Source of the DNA: an uncultured Fusobacterium sp.
GTDB taxonomy: Bacteria > Fusobacteriota > Fusobacteriia > Fusobacteriales > Fusobacteriaceae
Reading direction: 5' to 3'
Assembly: GCA_900541465.1 (NCBI GenBank)
Contig: UQJY01000006.1
Location: forward strand, 1 to 64,000
Length of the DNA: 64,000 nucleotides
The notes beneath the pieces are model-generated. The model was not told the origin of the DNA, searched no databases, and worked only from the letters and a program-made list of their open reading frames with translations. The number at the start of each line of letters is the position of its first letter. The first letter of the stretch is position 1. A program made the position numbers and the translations under genes. Shown piece after piece: positions 9,042 to 17,609 of the stretch.

Positions 9042-9353
9042 CTATGCATTGATTGCTGTAACTTTAATCTCAGTGAAAAGTTGTCTGTGACCTTTTTTTC
9101 TGTGATTTCCAGTTTTTGGCTTGTATTTGAAGTTAACAACTTTAGCCCCTTTACCTTGGCTTAATACCTCAACAACAACTTTTGCTCCTTCAACTACTGG
9201 AGTTCCAACTTTTACATCTTCTCCGTTAGCTACTAAAAGAACTTCTGTTAATTCTACAGTTTGGTTAACTTCAGCATTAAGCTTTTCTACTCTTAAAACA
9301 TCACCTTCTGCAACTTTGTACTGTTTACCACCAGTTTTTATAACTGCGTACAT
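9042..9353 (-). CDS. rplU: 50S ribosomal protein L21
   Basis: Ribosomal large-subunit protein that binds 23S rRNA. At 103 residues it is the standard length; it begins [14 protein letters not shown] and ends in the Lys-rich family region ([10 protein letters not shown]). It is the first gene of the rplU-prp-rpmA operon. A GGAGGTG site precedes the ATG. Confidence 0.98.
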   Translation of the reverse strand: MYAVIKTGGKQYKVAEGDVLRVEKLNAEVNQTVELTEVLLVANGEDVKVGTPVVEGAKVVVEVLSQGKGAKVVNFKYKPKTGNHRKKGHRQLFTEIKVTAINA

Positions 9354-9418
9354 TCTAACACCTCCAAAAGATTAATCGCTGACGACAGGTTGCTGATGAC
9401 CTTCATCATGCGTAACTT
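9354..9418 (-). promoter_or_regulatory. Possible L21-type ribosomal leader
   Basis: The short 5' untranslated region of rplU contains a 6-pair hairpin TGATGA-AGG-TCATCA and further complementary segments before the ribosome site. Ribosomal leaders regulating rplU are known in Firmicutes. I can see structure, but not enough conserved sequence to assign that family. Confidence 0.3.
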
Positions 9419-9423
9419 TTATT

Positions 9424-9452
9424 ATGATACTATACTTTGCTTTATAAGTCAA
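9424..9452 (-). promoter_or_regulatory. Promoter of rplU-prp-rpmA
   Basis: On the minus strand, TTGACT and TATCAT are spaced by 17 bases, about 70 bases upstream of the rplU ATG. Confidence 0.65.
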
Positions 9453-9515
9453 GGGTTTTTAATCAAAAAAATATTATTTTTTTGGAAAAATATTTTTGGG
9501 AAAAATAAAAATATA

Positions 9516-9544
9516 TTGCTTTTTAAATTATATAAGGTTATAAT
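9516..9544 (+). promoter_or_regulatory. Promoter of tcdA-flavodoxin
   Basis: TTGCTT and a consensus TATAAT are spaced by 17 bases, 42 bases before the tcdA start. Confidence 0.6.
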
Positions 9545-9586
9545 TTCTTTAGTGATTTAGTAAAAAATATAAAACAGGCGGTACTT

Positions 9587-10309
9587 ATGATTTTTCAAAG
9601 AGAAGAACTTTTAATTGGGAAAGAAAATTTAAAAAAATTAAAAAATTCTCATGTAATTGTTTTCGGTGTCGGAGGTGTCGGGGGATTTGCAGTTGAAGCT
9701 CTTGTAAGAGGAGGAATAGGGGAGCTTACAGTTGTTGATTACGATACCATAGACATAACAAACATAAACAGACAGATAATAGCTTTGCAGAATACAGTCG
9801 GGCAAAATAAAGTTGATGTAATAAAGGAAAGAGCAGTTTCAATAAATCCGGAAATAAAAATTCATGCTTTTAAAGAAAAATATGATGAAAGCACAAAGGA
9901 TATATTCTTTAAGGATAAAAGTTATGATTATATTGTAGATGCAATAGACCTTGTATCGTCAAAACTTAACCTTATAGAAACAGCTGCTGAAAAAAATATC
10001 CCGATAATTTCATCAATGGGTACAGGAAATAAAATAAATCCCACTATGCTTGAAGTGAGTGATATAAATAAAACTTCAGTCTGCCCCTTAGCAAAAGTTA
10101 TGAGACGTGAACTTAAAGCAAGAGGAATAAAAAAGCTAAAAGTTGTATATTCAAAAGAACTTCCAATGAAACCTGTAAATGAAGAGGGGGGAAGAGAAAA
10201 ATCCAAAAACGTGGGAAGCATCTCTTTTGTACCTTCAGCTGCGGGGCTTATTATTGGAGGAGAAGTCATTAAAGATATTTGCGGTTTAAAAAATTCAGGA
10301 GGAAATTAG
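9587..10309 (+). CDS. tcdA: tRNA threonylcarbamoyladenosine dehydratase
   Basis: E1-like ThiF/HesA-fold enzyme that cyclises t6A37 of tRNA to ct6A using ATP. The nucleotide-binding motif GVGGVGGFAVEALVRGG lies at residues 26-42, followed by the E1-family D-x-D-x-x-x-x-x-N-x-N-R-Q segment (VDYDTIDITNINRQ). The specific TcdA features SSMGTGNK and CPLAKVMRRELK are present downstream, separating it from MoeB and ThiF. At 240 residues it is near the usual length. It shares a transcript with the flavodoxin gene, whose ATG begins one base after its stop codon. Confidence 0.88.
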   Translation: MIFQREELLIGKENLKKLKNSHVIVFGVGGVGGFAVEALVRGGIGELTVVDYDTIDITNINRQIIALQNTVGQNKVDVIKERAVSINPEIKIHAFKEKYDESTKDIFFKDKSYDYIVDAIDLVSSKLNLIETAAEKNIPIISSMGTGNKINPTMLEVSDINKTSVCPLAKVMRRELKARGIKKLKVVYSKELPMKPVNEEGGREKSKNVGSISFVPSAAGLIIGGEVIKDICGLKNSGGN

Positions 10310-10310
10310 T

Positions 10311-10814
10311 ATGGAAAAAATAGGAATATTTTACGGGTCAAACACAGGAAAAACTGCAGCTATTGCAGAGGAAATAGAATTTAATTTAAGAAAAGAAAAC
10401 TACGAAGTAATAAATGTAGCAGATGGAATTGAAACAATGAAAGATTTTAAAAATCTTATTCTTTTAACTCCAACTTACGGGGTAGGAGAAGTTCAGGAAG
10501 ACTGGGTAAATGTTATGCCTCAGTTTGAAAAAATTGATTTTACAGGAAAGAGAGTTGCAGTTGCAGGTCTTGGAAACCAATTTGCTTTTGGAGAATCTTT
10601 TGTTGGGGGAATGAGAGTTCTTTATGATGCTGTTGTAAAAAACGGCGGAGAAGTTATAGGATTTACTTCAAATGAAGGCTACCACTATGAAGAAAGTGAA
10701 GCTGTTATAGATAATCAGTTTGTAGGTCTTGCAATAGATGAAAACAATCAAGATGACGAAACTCCAGAAAGAGTTATGGACTGGGTAGCAGAACTTAAAA
10801 AGAAGTTCTATTAA
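10311..10814 (+). CDS. Flavodoxin
   Basis: Small FMN-binding electron carrier. The FMN-phosphate loop GSNTGKT lies at residues 8-14, and the long-chain form is indicated by 167 residues and the insert around YHYEESEAV. The TPTYGVGE and GLGNQFAFGESF segments match the other two FMN loops. It follows tcdA after one base, and a terminator lies downstream. Which redox partner it serves here is not evident; fldA would be the conventional symbol. Confidence 0.93.
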   Translation: MEKIGIFYGSNTGKTAAIAEEIEFNLRKENYEVINVADGIETMKDFKNLILLTPTYGVGEVQEDWVNVMPQFEKIDFTGKRVAVAGLGNQFAFGESFVGGMRVLYDAVVKNGGEVIGFTSNEGYHYEESEAVIDNQFVGLAIDENNQDDETPERVMDWVAELKKKFY

Positions 10815-10835
10815 TCATTAAAAAATTATATTTTA

Positions 10836-10870
10836 AAAAGCTATCATTAGATTAATATGGTAGCTTTTTT
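10836..10870 (+). terminator. Terminator after the flavodoxin gene
   Basis: AAAAAGCTATCAT pairs with ATGGTAGCTTTTT (one wobble) around an A+T loop, ending in T residues. Confidence 0.75.
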
Positions 10871-10992
10871 ATTCCCTACATTGAAAAAAATTTCATTTTC
10901 AAAATAAAAATAATGTTGTATAATTTATCGTATCAAAAAATTGTAAGGGAAAAATTAAAATCATATATAATAAGGAAGAGTAAGGAGAAATT

Positions 10993-12321
10993 ATGCAGAA
11001 AAAAGAATATAGTTTGTTCACAGCTGTTGCAATGATAGTTGGAACAGTAATAGGTTCGGGAATATTTTTTAAGAGTGACAATATTTTAGTGTTTACACAA
11101 GGAAGTATTGTAAATGGAGTTATACTTTTTTCTCTTGCAGCCATAGGAATTATTTTTGGAAGTCTGGCAATAGGAGTTCTTGCAGCTAAGACAACAAAAG
11201 CAGGGGGGCTTATAACCTATGCAGATGAATATTCAGGAAAGAAAACAGCCTGTGCATTCGGCTGGTTTCAAGTGTTTATATATTATCCAGCTGTAATAGT
11301 TGTTGTGTCATGGGTTGTGGGAGTTTATGCCTGCATGCTTTTTGGAATAGAAGCTACATATGAAATAACTGCTGCAATAGGAGTTTTTGCCTCAATTATT
11401 TATTTTGCAATAAATGCACTGTCAGCAAATCTTGGAGGATATTTTCAAAACTGTGCAACAATTATAAAAATGATACCTCTTATAATAATTGCTGTGGCAG
11501 GATTTTTATATGGGGATCCTTATGGAGCTATGCCTATAGAAACAGCTTCAAATGAGATGGCCTCTTCAATAAACTGGCTGGCAGCTCTTGGACCGATTGC
11601 TTTCTCATATGACGGCTGGGTTGTTTCAACATCAATAGCTCATGAAATAAAAAATTCAAAAAGAAATCTTCCGATAGCTCTTATAGTTGGTCCTATATTT
11701 GTTTTGGCAGCTTATATTTTTTATTTTACAGGAATAAGTTTTTTAATAGGACCTGCAAATATTATTGAAATGGGTGACGGCCATGTAAATGCAGCAGCGA
11801 TAAAACTTTTTGGAGAAATGGGAGCAAAAATAATTTTAATATTTGTAATAATTTCTGTTCTGGGAACTCTTAACGGATTTATTTTAGGATTTATCCGTCT
11901 TCCTTATTCACTTGCTTTAAGAGGAATGTTCCCAATGGAAGAAAAATTTAAAAAAGTAAATGAGAAGACTCATCTTCCAGAATATTCTGCTTTCATAGCA
12001 TTTATCATAACTTGTGTGTGGGAATATATAAATTATGTCGTTCAAAAGAATAATCTTATTCCAAATTCAGATGTTTCTGAAATTCCTATTGTAGCAAGCT
12101 ATGTTCTTTATATAATTTTATATGTATGTGTTATTAAATTATATTTAAAAGGTGAAGTAGAAGGAAAAATCCGCGGGCTTGTAATTCCTGTTCTGGCAGT
12201 GATAGGTTCTCTTATAATTATTGCAGGAGGGCTTCAAAATCCAATGACAATATTGTATCTTGGAATTTGTCTTGTGGTAATAGTTATTTCACTTATATTC
12301 TGGAGCAGAAAAAATAAATAA
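10993..12321 (+). CDS. APC-family amino acid permease
   Basis: A 442-residue membrane protein with about twelve hydrophobic segments. The first has the APC signature (GTVIGSGIFFK) that forms the broken substrate-binding helix, and the sixth region has SYDGW. It most resembles the serine/threonine exchanger (SteT/LAT-like) branch by general pattern, but the substrate cannot be read from the sequence. GGAG lies ahead of the ATG, and terminators flank it on both sides, so it is a single-gene unit. Confidence 0.85.
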   Translation: MQKKEYSLFTAVAMIVGTVIGSGIFFKSDNILVFTQGSIVNGVILFSLAAIGIIFGSLAIGVLAAKTTKAGGLITYADEYSGKKTACAFGWFQVFIYYPAVIVVVSWVVGVYACMLFGIEATYEITAAIGVFASIIYFAINALSANLGGYFQNCATIIKMIPLIIIAVAGFLYGDPYGAMPIETASNEMASSINWLAALGPIAFSYDGWVVSTSIAHEIKNSKRNLPIALIVGPIFVLAAYIFYFTGISFLIGPANIIEMGDGHVNAAAIKLFGEMGAKIILIFVIISVLGTLNGFILGFIRLPYSLALRGMFPMEEKFKKVNEKTHLPEYSAFIAFIITCVWEYINYVVQKNNLIPNSDVSEIPIVASYVLYIILYVCVIKLYLKGEVEGKIRGLVIPVLAVIGSLIIIAGGLQNPMTILYLGICLVVIVISLIFWSRKNK

Positions 12322-12341
12322 AAATATTTGCAGATGTTAAT

Positions 12342-12376
12342 CGGAGACTGTTAAAAATGCAGCAGTCTCCGTTTTT
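12342..12376 (+). terminator. Terminator after the APC permease
   Basis: A nine-pair perfect stem (CGGAGACTG with CAGTCTCCG) is followed by a T run (GTTTTTATTT). Confidence 0.85.
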
Positions 12377-12381
12377 ATTTA

Positions 12382-12390
12382 TGGTATAAT
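12382..12390 (+). promoter_or_regulatory. Extended -10 promoter of lysA-dapF
   Basis: TGGTATAAT is a perfect -10 with the extended TGN element. No good -35 is visible, as is common for extended -10 promoters. It lies directly after the preceding terminator. Confidence 0.5.
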
Positions 12391-12428
12391 ATTATTATTA
12401 AAAATTTTTTATTTAATGGGTGATGGGA

Positions 12429-13733
12429 ATGAGATTATTCGGTACAGCAGAAAATATAAACGGGATACTTCATATAGGGGGAATTTCTGTTGAAAAATTA
12501 AGGGAAAAATACGGAACTCCTCTTTATGTGATGGACCAAAAATTGATAGAAGATAATTTGCAAAAATATAAAGAATATTTTGTTTCTGATAAATTTGCAA
12601 CACAGGTTATATATGCAACAAAGGCATTTTTAAATGTGGGAATGTGTCAGCTTGTAAATAAATTTGGGCTTGGAATGGACGCAGTTTCAGACGGGGAGCT
12701 TTTTACAATAAAACATTCTGGATTTCCTATGGAAAATGTTTATATGCATGGAAATAATAAAAGTGATTTGGAACTTGAAATGTGCATTGACTATGGTGTC
12801 GGGATAATTATTGTAGATAATTTTTATGAACTTAAAAGGCTTGAAAAAATTTGTGAGTTAAAAGATAAAAAAGTAAAAGCACTTTTAAGGGTAAATCCGG
12901 GAATAGAAGCTCACACACATGAATATATAAAAACTTCAAAAGATTCATCAAAATTTGGAGAAACTATATATGAAGATAAAATCTATGATATAATAGAAGA
13001 GTTCCAAAAATCTGAATATGTAGAGCTTCTTGGTTTTCACTGCCACATAGGTTCGCAGATATTTGACACAAAAGCATTTTATGCTGAGATAGAAACTATG
13101 ATGGATTTTATAGAAGCTGTAAAAGAGAAATTAAGTTTTCATACAAAATATTTAAACCTTGGGGGAGGTTTTGGAATATATTATGTATCTGGGGATAAGG
13201 AACTTAATATTCCTGAAGTTATGAAAAAAATGATAGAGATACTTGAAAGTAAACTTGAAGAATATAATATTTCTCTTGAAAAAGTAATAATTGAGCCGGG
13301 AAGAAGTATTGTTGGAAATGCAGGGACAACAATATATACTGTGGGGGGAACAAAAATAACTCACAGCGGGAAAAAATATGTTTTTGTTGACGGAGGAATG
13401 GCAGACAATATAAGACCTGCTCTTTATCAGGCAGAATATGAAGGGTGCATTGCAAATAAAATGAATGACAAAATTTCTGATGAAGTGACAGTTGCAGGAA
13501 AATGCTGTGAATCTGGGGATATGCTTATAAAAGATTATTTAATGGCAGAGGCTGAGGCAGGGGATATCTTGGCAGTTTCCACAACAGGAGCTTATAATTA
13601 TTCCATGGCAAGTAATTACAACAGACTTAGAAAACCAGCTGTTGTTTTAGTAAAAGACGGGCAGTCAAGACTTCTTGTAAGACGTGAAACATATGAAGAT
13701 TTAATAAGAACTGATATGAATTTTGAAGATTAA
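12429..13733 (+). CDS. lysA: Diaminopimelate decarboxylase
   Basis: PLP enzyme converting meso-diaminopimelate to lysine. The PLP lysine is in the ATKAF segment near residue 60, the phosphate-binding glycine loop is NLGGGFGIYY near residue 240, and the substrate-binding cysteine motif CESGD lies near residue 360. I prefer the third of the clustered starts (ATG at 12429, 434 residues) because GGGTGA lies five bases before it; GTG at 12420 and ATG at 12423 are alternatives. It is co-directional with dapF, 11 bases ahead of it. Confidence 0.93.
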   Translation: MRLFGTAENINGILHIGGISVEKLREKYGTPLYVMDQKLIEDNLQKYKEYFVSDKFATQVIYATKAFLNVGMCQLVNKFGLGMDAVSDGELFTIKHSGFPMENVYMHGNNKSDLELEMCIDYGVGIIIVDNFYELKRLEKICELKDKKVKALLRVNPGIEAHTHEYIKTSKDSSKFGETIYEDKIYDIIEEFQKSEYVELLGFHCHIGSQIFDTKAFYAEIETMMDFIEAVKEKLSFHTKYLNLGGGFGIYYVSGDKELNIPEVMKKMIEILESKLEEYNISLEKVIIEPGRSIVGNAGTTIYTVGGTKITHSGKKYVFVDGGMADNIRPALYQAEYEGCIANKMNDKISDEVTVAGKCCESGDMLIKDYLMAEAEAGDILAVSTTGAYNYSMASNYNRLRKPAVVLVKDGQSRLLVRRETYEDLIRTDMNFED

Positions 13734-13744
13734 GAGGTGCTTAG

Positions 13745-14587
13745 ATGAAATTTACAAAAATGCAGGGAGCGGGAAATGATTTTCTGCTGATAGATGGATT
13801 TAAAAATAATCTTTGCGAGATAGTTCCAAAAATAAAAAATCTTTGTGACAGAAGATTTGGTGTGGGAGGAGACGGGGTAATAATTGCTCTTCCAAGTGAA
13901 ATTTCAGATGTAAAGATGTATTATTACAACAGCGACGGTTCACAAGGTGAAATGTGCGGTAACGGAATAAGATGCTTTGCAAAATTTGTATATGAAAAAG
14001 GAATAGTAAAAAAAGATATTTTAAAAATTGAAACTTTAGCAGGTATCCAGACAGCAGTTTTAAAAATAAATGATAAAGATATTGTTGAGAAAATTGAAAT
14101 AGAGATAGGAAACATAAAATATGCTCCAGAAGATATTGTTGTTAATGTTAAAGGAGAAAATGCTTTTAATAAAAAAATAAATATTGACGGGAAAGAGATA
14201 GAGTTTTCTTCTGTATTTCTAGGAGTTCCTCACACTGTAATATTTATAGATGAAGAAAATCAATATGATGTTAATGAAATAGGAAGAAAGATAGAAATCC
14301 ACCCTGTTTTTCCTAAAAAAACAAATGTAGATTTTGTTCTTCCAATATCAGATGATGAGATAAAAATATTTACATGGGAAAGAGGGGCTGGAAGAACTCT
14401 TGCCTGCGGAACAGGTTCAAGCTCATCAGCTCTTTTATGTCACAAATTAAAAGGAATGAAAAACAGAATAAAGGTTGTTACTGAGGGCGGAGATTTAGAA
14501 GTTGAAATTTTAGACGACACAAGGGTAAAACTTATAGGCTCTGCTGGAATTTCTTTTGAGGGAGAAGTGGATTTAGAAAATTATTAA
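13745..14587 (+). CDS. dapF: Diaminopimelate epimerase
   Basis: Interconverts LL- and meso-diaminopimelate for peptidoglycan and lysine synthesis. The two catalytic cysteines are visible in MCGNGIRCF (near residue 70) and ACGTGSSSSA (near residue 220), and the N terminus MKFTKMQGAGNDF is typical. 280 residues is the family length. Located immediately after lysA in one transcript. In lanthionine-using fusobacteria a DapF homologue also exists, so this gene alone does not settle which diamino acid is used. Confidence 0.95.
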   Translation: MKFTKMQGAGNDFLLIDGFKNNLCEIVPKIKNLCDRRFGVGGDGVIIALPSEISDVKMYYYNSDGSQGEMCGNGIRCFAKFVYEKGIVKKDILKIETLAGIQTAVLKINDKDIVEKIEIEIGNIKYAPEDIVVNVKGENAFNKKINIDGKEIEFSSVFLGVPHTVIFIDEENQYDVNEIGRKIEIHPVFPKKTNVDFVLPISDDEIKIFTWERGAGRTLACGTGSSSSALLCHKLKGMKNRIKVVTEGGDLEVEILDDTRVKLIGSAGISFEGEVDLENY

Positions 14588-14593
14588 AAAAAT

Positions 14594-14632
14594 AAAAGCT
14601 GTGCAGAAAAAACTGCATGGCTTTTTAGTTTT
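14594..14632 (+). terminator. Terminator of lysA-dapF
   Basis: GCTGTGCAG pairs with CTGCATGGC (two wobbles), extended by AAAA/TTTT, then a T-rich tail. Confidence 0.75.
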
Positions 14633-14643
14633 TTAATAATATA

Positions 14644-14652
14644 TGATATAAT
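14644..14652 (+). promoter_or_regulatory. Extended -10 promoter of the SEDS gene
   Basis: TGATATAAT combines the TGN element with a consensus -10, 40 bases before the coding start. No clear -35 is visible because the dapF terminator occupies that position. Confidence 0.45.
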
Positions 14653-14691
14653 ATTACTTGAAATATTTTAAATGGGGTATATGATAATAAA

Positions 14692-15903
14692 ATGAAAATA
14701 GAAAATAAAAGTATTTATCATCAGCATAATGAAATAGATGAAAATATACAAAAAAATATAGAAAACCTAAGAGTGAGAAGAAGAAACAGAAGCATACTTT
14801 TGATAGTTGCAATTTTAGTTGTACTAAGCATACTTAATATATTAAGTGTAGGATTTTATAAAGAGGATTTATTTAGTGTAAAAAGACATCTTCAAATAAT
14901 GTGCGGCTCAACTGTTGCAGCTCTTATTCCTATGACTTTAGACTATGAAATATATAGAAAGCCTTTTATGAAACTTCTTTTGTTTCTGGGGTCTGTTGGA
15001 GTTTTACTCTTTGTAATTTTTGGACCGGGCAGTATTATAAAGAGTGTCAACGGTGCAAGAGGGTGGATAAATTTAGGAATAACAACTATACAGCCGGCAG
15101 AAATTTTAAAAATTCCTTTTATAATTCTTCTTGCAAATGTTCTTGCAAAAGGAGAGGAGAAAAAACTTCCTGCTCTTACAATATTTATAAATTCTCTCAT
15201 AGTTTTTGGAATTTTTGCTGTTCTTATAAATGAGCAGAATGACTTGGGAACAGTTATCCACTATGGAGCAATTTATATTTTTATGTTTTTTCTTACAAAA
15301 GTGGATAAAAAAGTTGTAACAGGTCTGGTGGCTGCAGGAGTATCAACAGCAGTTACAGCCGGTTATTTCATTTATAAATATTCAGATAAACTGAGCGGCG
15401 GTTATAAACTTGAAAGGATAAAAATATTTTTAGAGGGGCTTTTTACAGATAAATATATAGGAAATGCAGATATAGGTTATCAGGTGGGGCAGTCTCTTCT
15501 TGCTTTTGGAAACGGCGGACTTTTAGGACGTTCTTATGGAAATGGAGTACAGAAATATAATTATCTTCCGGAAATCCACACAGACTTTATAATGGCTCTT
15601 TTTGGTGAAGAGATGGGATTTATCGGAGTTTTAATTGTGATTATTTTATTTTTCACCTTGTATAATTTAATAGCTGAAACAGGAATAAGCTGTAAAAATA
15701 TTTTCGGCCGTTATCTTGCCCTTGGAATAGGAGGATATATTATAAGCCAGTTTCTTATAAATATATTTGTAGCTTTAGGGCTTCTTCCTGTGTTTGGAAT
15801 TCCTATGCCCATATTCAGCTATGGGGGAAGTTCTGTAATTACAATATTTGCCGGGATTGGGATAATCCTTAATATTAATAAGAGTATGTTTGACAAAAAA
15901 TAA
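14692..15903 (+). CDS. SEDS-family peptidoglycan glycosyltransferase (FtsW/RodA type)
   Basis: Integral-membrane polymerase of lipid II, acting with a class B penicillin-binding protein in division or elongation. The 403 residues have a basic cytoplasmic N terminus and about ten hydrophobic segments. SEDS landmarks are NGARGWINLG with QPAEILKIPFI, YLPEIHTDFIMALFGEE, and PIFSYGGSS near the C terminus. FtsW and RodA cannot be told apart securely by eye. No partner PBP gene is next to it. A weak GGGG element lies farther than usual from the ATG; an upstream ATG at 14681 runs straight into a stop, so 14692 is the only sensible start. Confidence 0.88.
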   Translation: MKIENKSIYHQHNEIDENIQKNIENLRVRRRNRSILLIVAILVVLSILNILSVGFYKEDLFSVKRHLQIMCGSTVAALIPMTLDYEIYRKPFMKLLLFLGSVGVLLFVIFGPGSIIKSVNGARGWINLGITTIQPAEILKIPFIILLANVLAKGEEKKLPALTIFINSLIVFGIFAVLINEQNDLGTVIHYGAIYIFMFFLTKVDKKVVTGLVAAGVSTAVTAGYFIYKYSDKLSGGYKLERIKIFLEGLFTDKYIGNADIGYQVGQSLLAFGNGGLLGRSYGNGVQKYNYLPEIHTDFIMALFGEEMGFIGVLIVIILFFTLYNLIAETGISCKNIFGRYLALGIGGYIISQFLINIFVALGLLPVFGIPMPIFSYGGSSVITIFAGIGIILNINKSMFDKK

Positions 15904-15918
15904 AATAAAATGTATAAT
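15890..15918 (+). promoter_or_regulatory. Near-perfect sigma-70 promoter of the DUF896-asnS unit
   Basis: Full-consensus TTGACA and TATAAT are spaced by 17 bases. The -35 lies within the last codons of the SEDS gene and the -10 just after its stop codon. It is among the strongest promoters by sequence in this window. Confidence 0.85.
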
Positions 15919-15964
15919 TAGCAATATGCTTTATGCTCATTGAGAGCGGACAGGAGAACAAAAA

Positions 15965-16162
15965 ATGGAAATGAAAGACATTATAGAAAAAGTAAATTAC
16001 TTTTCAAAACTTGCCAAAACAAGACCTCTTACAGAGGAAGAAGCTGCAGAAAGACATAAATACAGACAGCTTTACCTTGAAAAATTCAGAGCACAGGTAA
16101 AAGCTCAGCTTGACAATATTGAAATAGTAGACGACATAAAAGATAAAGAAAAATTAAACTAG
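15965..16162 (+). CDS. DUF896 (YnzC-like) small protein
   Basis: A 65-residue cytoplasmic protein of the DUF896/UPF0291 family, recognised from the order ..LAK.RPLTEEEAAERHKYRQLYLEKFRAQVKAQL.., which parallels Bacillus YnzC. Related proteins form short helical hairpins; their function is not established. An ACAGGAGA ribosome site precedes the ATG. Only 12 bases separate it from asnS, and both are served by the consensus promoter at the end of the SEDS gene. Confidence 0.85.
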   Translation: MEMKDIIEKVNYFSKLAKTRPLTEEEAAERHKYRQLYLEKFRAQVKAQLDNIEIVDDIKDKEKLN

Positions 16163-16174
16163 GGGGATAACAGT

Positions 16175-17566
16175 ATGTGTAAGACAACAGTAAGAAACTT
16201 ATATAGAAACGAAAAAGAGTTTCTGGGAAAAGAAATAGAAGTTTCAGGTTGGGTAAGAAAATTAAGAGATCAGAAAAATTTTGGATTTATAGAACTTAAT
16301 GACGGTTCTTTTTTCAAAGGAATGCAGGTTGTATATGACACTTCTCTTGCAAATTTTGAAGAAATTTCTCACTTATCAATTTCATCTTCAATAACAGTAA
16401 AGGGAATTTTTAAAGAATCTGAAGGAAAAGGACAGGCAACAGAAATAAAAGCCACTGATGTAAAAATTATTCAAAAAGCATCTTTGGATTATCCTCTTCA
16501 AAATAAAAGACAATCATTTGAATATTTAAGAGAAATTGCACACTTAAGACCAAGAACAAATACATTTGCAGCAGTATTCAGAGTAAGATCAGTTCTTGCT
16601 TATGCAATTCACAAATTCTTCCAAGAACAGGGATTTGTATATACTCACACTCCAATCATAACAGGATCTGACGCTGAGGGAGCTGGAGAAATGTTCAGAG
16701 TTACAACTTTAGATTTTAACAATCTTCCTAAAAAAGAAGACGGAACAGTGGACAACTCTAAAGATTTCTTTGGAAAATCAACTAACTTAACAGTAAGCGG
16801 ACAATTAAACGGTGAAACTTATTGTTCAGCATTCAGAAATATCTATACATTCGGTCCTACATTCAGAGCTGAAAATTCAAATACATCAAGACACGCTGCT
16901 GAATTCTGGATGATAGAACCTGAAATTGCTTTTGCAGACTTAAATGCAAATATGGATTTAGGAGAAGCAATGATAAAATATATTATAAAATATGTTATGG
17001 ACGAATGCCCTGAAGAAATGGCATTCTTCAACCAATTCATAGAAAAAGGACTTATTGACAAATTAAATAACGTTCTTCACAATGAATTTGCAAGAGTAAC
17101 TTACACTGAAGCAATAGATATTCTTCTTGCATCAGGACAAAAATTCAGCTACCCTGTTAAATGGGGAATAGACTTACAAAGTGAACATGAAAGATTCTTG
17201 GCTGAAAAACATTTTGGAAAACCTGTATTCTTAACAGACTATCCAAAAGATATAAAAGCATTCTATATGAAACTTAACGAAGACGGAAAAACTGTAAGAG
17301 CGATGGACCTTCTTGCACCGGGAATCGGGGAAATTATAGGAGGATCTCAAAGAGAAGACAACTTAGAAGCTCTTGAAAAAAGAATGGACGAAGTTGGACT
17401 TAAAAAAGAAGATTATAGCTTCTATCTTGATTTAAGAAGATTTGGAAGTTTCCCACATTCAGGATACGGACTTGGATTTGAAAGAATGATGATGTATATT
17501 ACAGGTATGACAAATATAAGAGACGTAATACCATTCCCAAGAACACCAGGAAATGCAGCATTCTAA
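16175..17566 (+). CDS. asnS: Asparaginyl-tRNA synthetase
   Basis: Class IIb synthetase that charges tRNA-Asn. It has an N-terminal OB-fold anticodon-binding domain (about residues 1-110, starting with the [22 protein letters not shown] signature), then the catalytic core with motif 2 [21 protein letters not shown] and motif 3 [13 protein letters not shown] near the C terminus. At 463 residues it is typical of AsnRS; the [10 protein letters not shown] form fits AsnRS rather than AspRS. Its 5' leader is too short for a T-box. Confidence 0.96.
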   Translation: MCKTTVRNLYRNEKEFLGKEIEVSGWVRKLRDQKNFGFIELNDGSFFKGMQVVYDTSLANFEEISHLSISSSITVKGIFKESEGKGQATEIKATDVKIIQKASLDYPLQNKRQSFEYLREIAHLRPRTNTFAAVFRVRSVLAYAIHKFFQEQGFVYTHTPIITGSDAEGAGEMFRVTTLDFNNLPKKEDGTVDNSKDFFGKSTNLTVSGQLNGETYCSAFRNIYTFGPTFRAENSNTSRHAAEFWMIEPEIAFADLNANMDLGEAMIKYIIKYVMDECPEEMAFFNQFIEKGLIDKLNNVLHNEFARVTYTEAIDILLASGQKFSYPVKWGIDLQSEHERFLAEKHFGKPVFLTDYPKDIKAFYMKLNEDGKTVRAMDLLAPGIGEIIGGSQREDNLEALEKRMDEVGLKKEDYSFYLDLRRFGSFPHSGYGLGFERMMMYITGMTNIRDVIPFPRTPGNAAF

Positions 17567-17609
17567 TAAAATTAAAATAAAAAATAATTAATATAAAAGG
17601 AGATGAAAA

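Noticed and set aside
15904..15964. T-box leader before the asnS unit
   Set aside because: Only about 40 nucleotides of leader separate the promoter from the first gene; no T-box sequence or terminator is visible.
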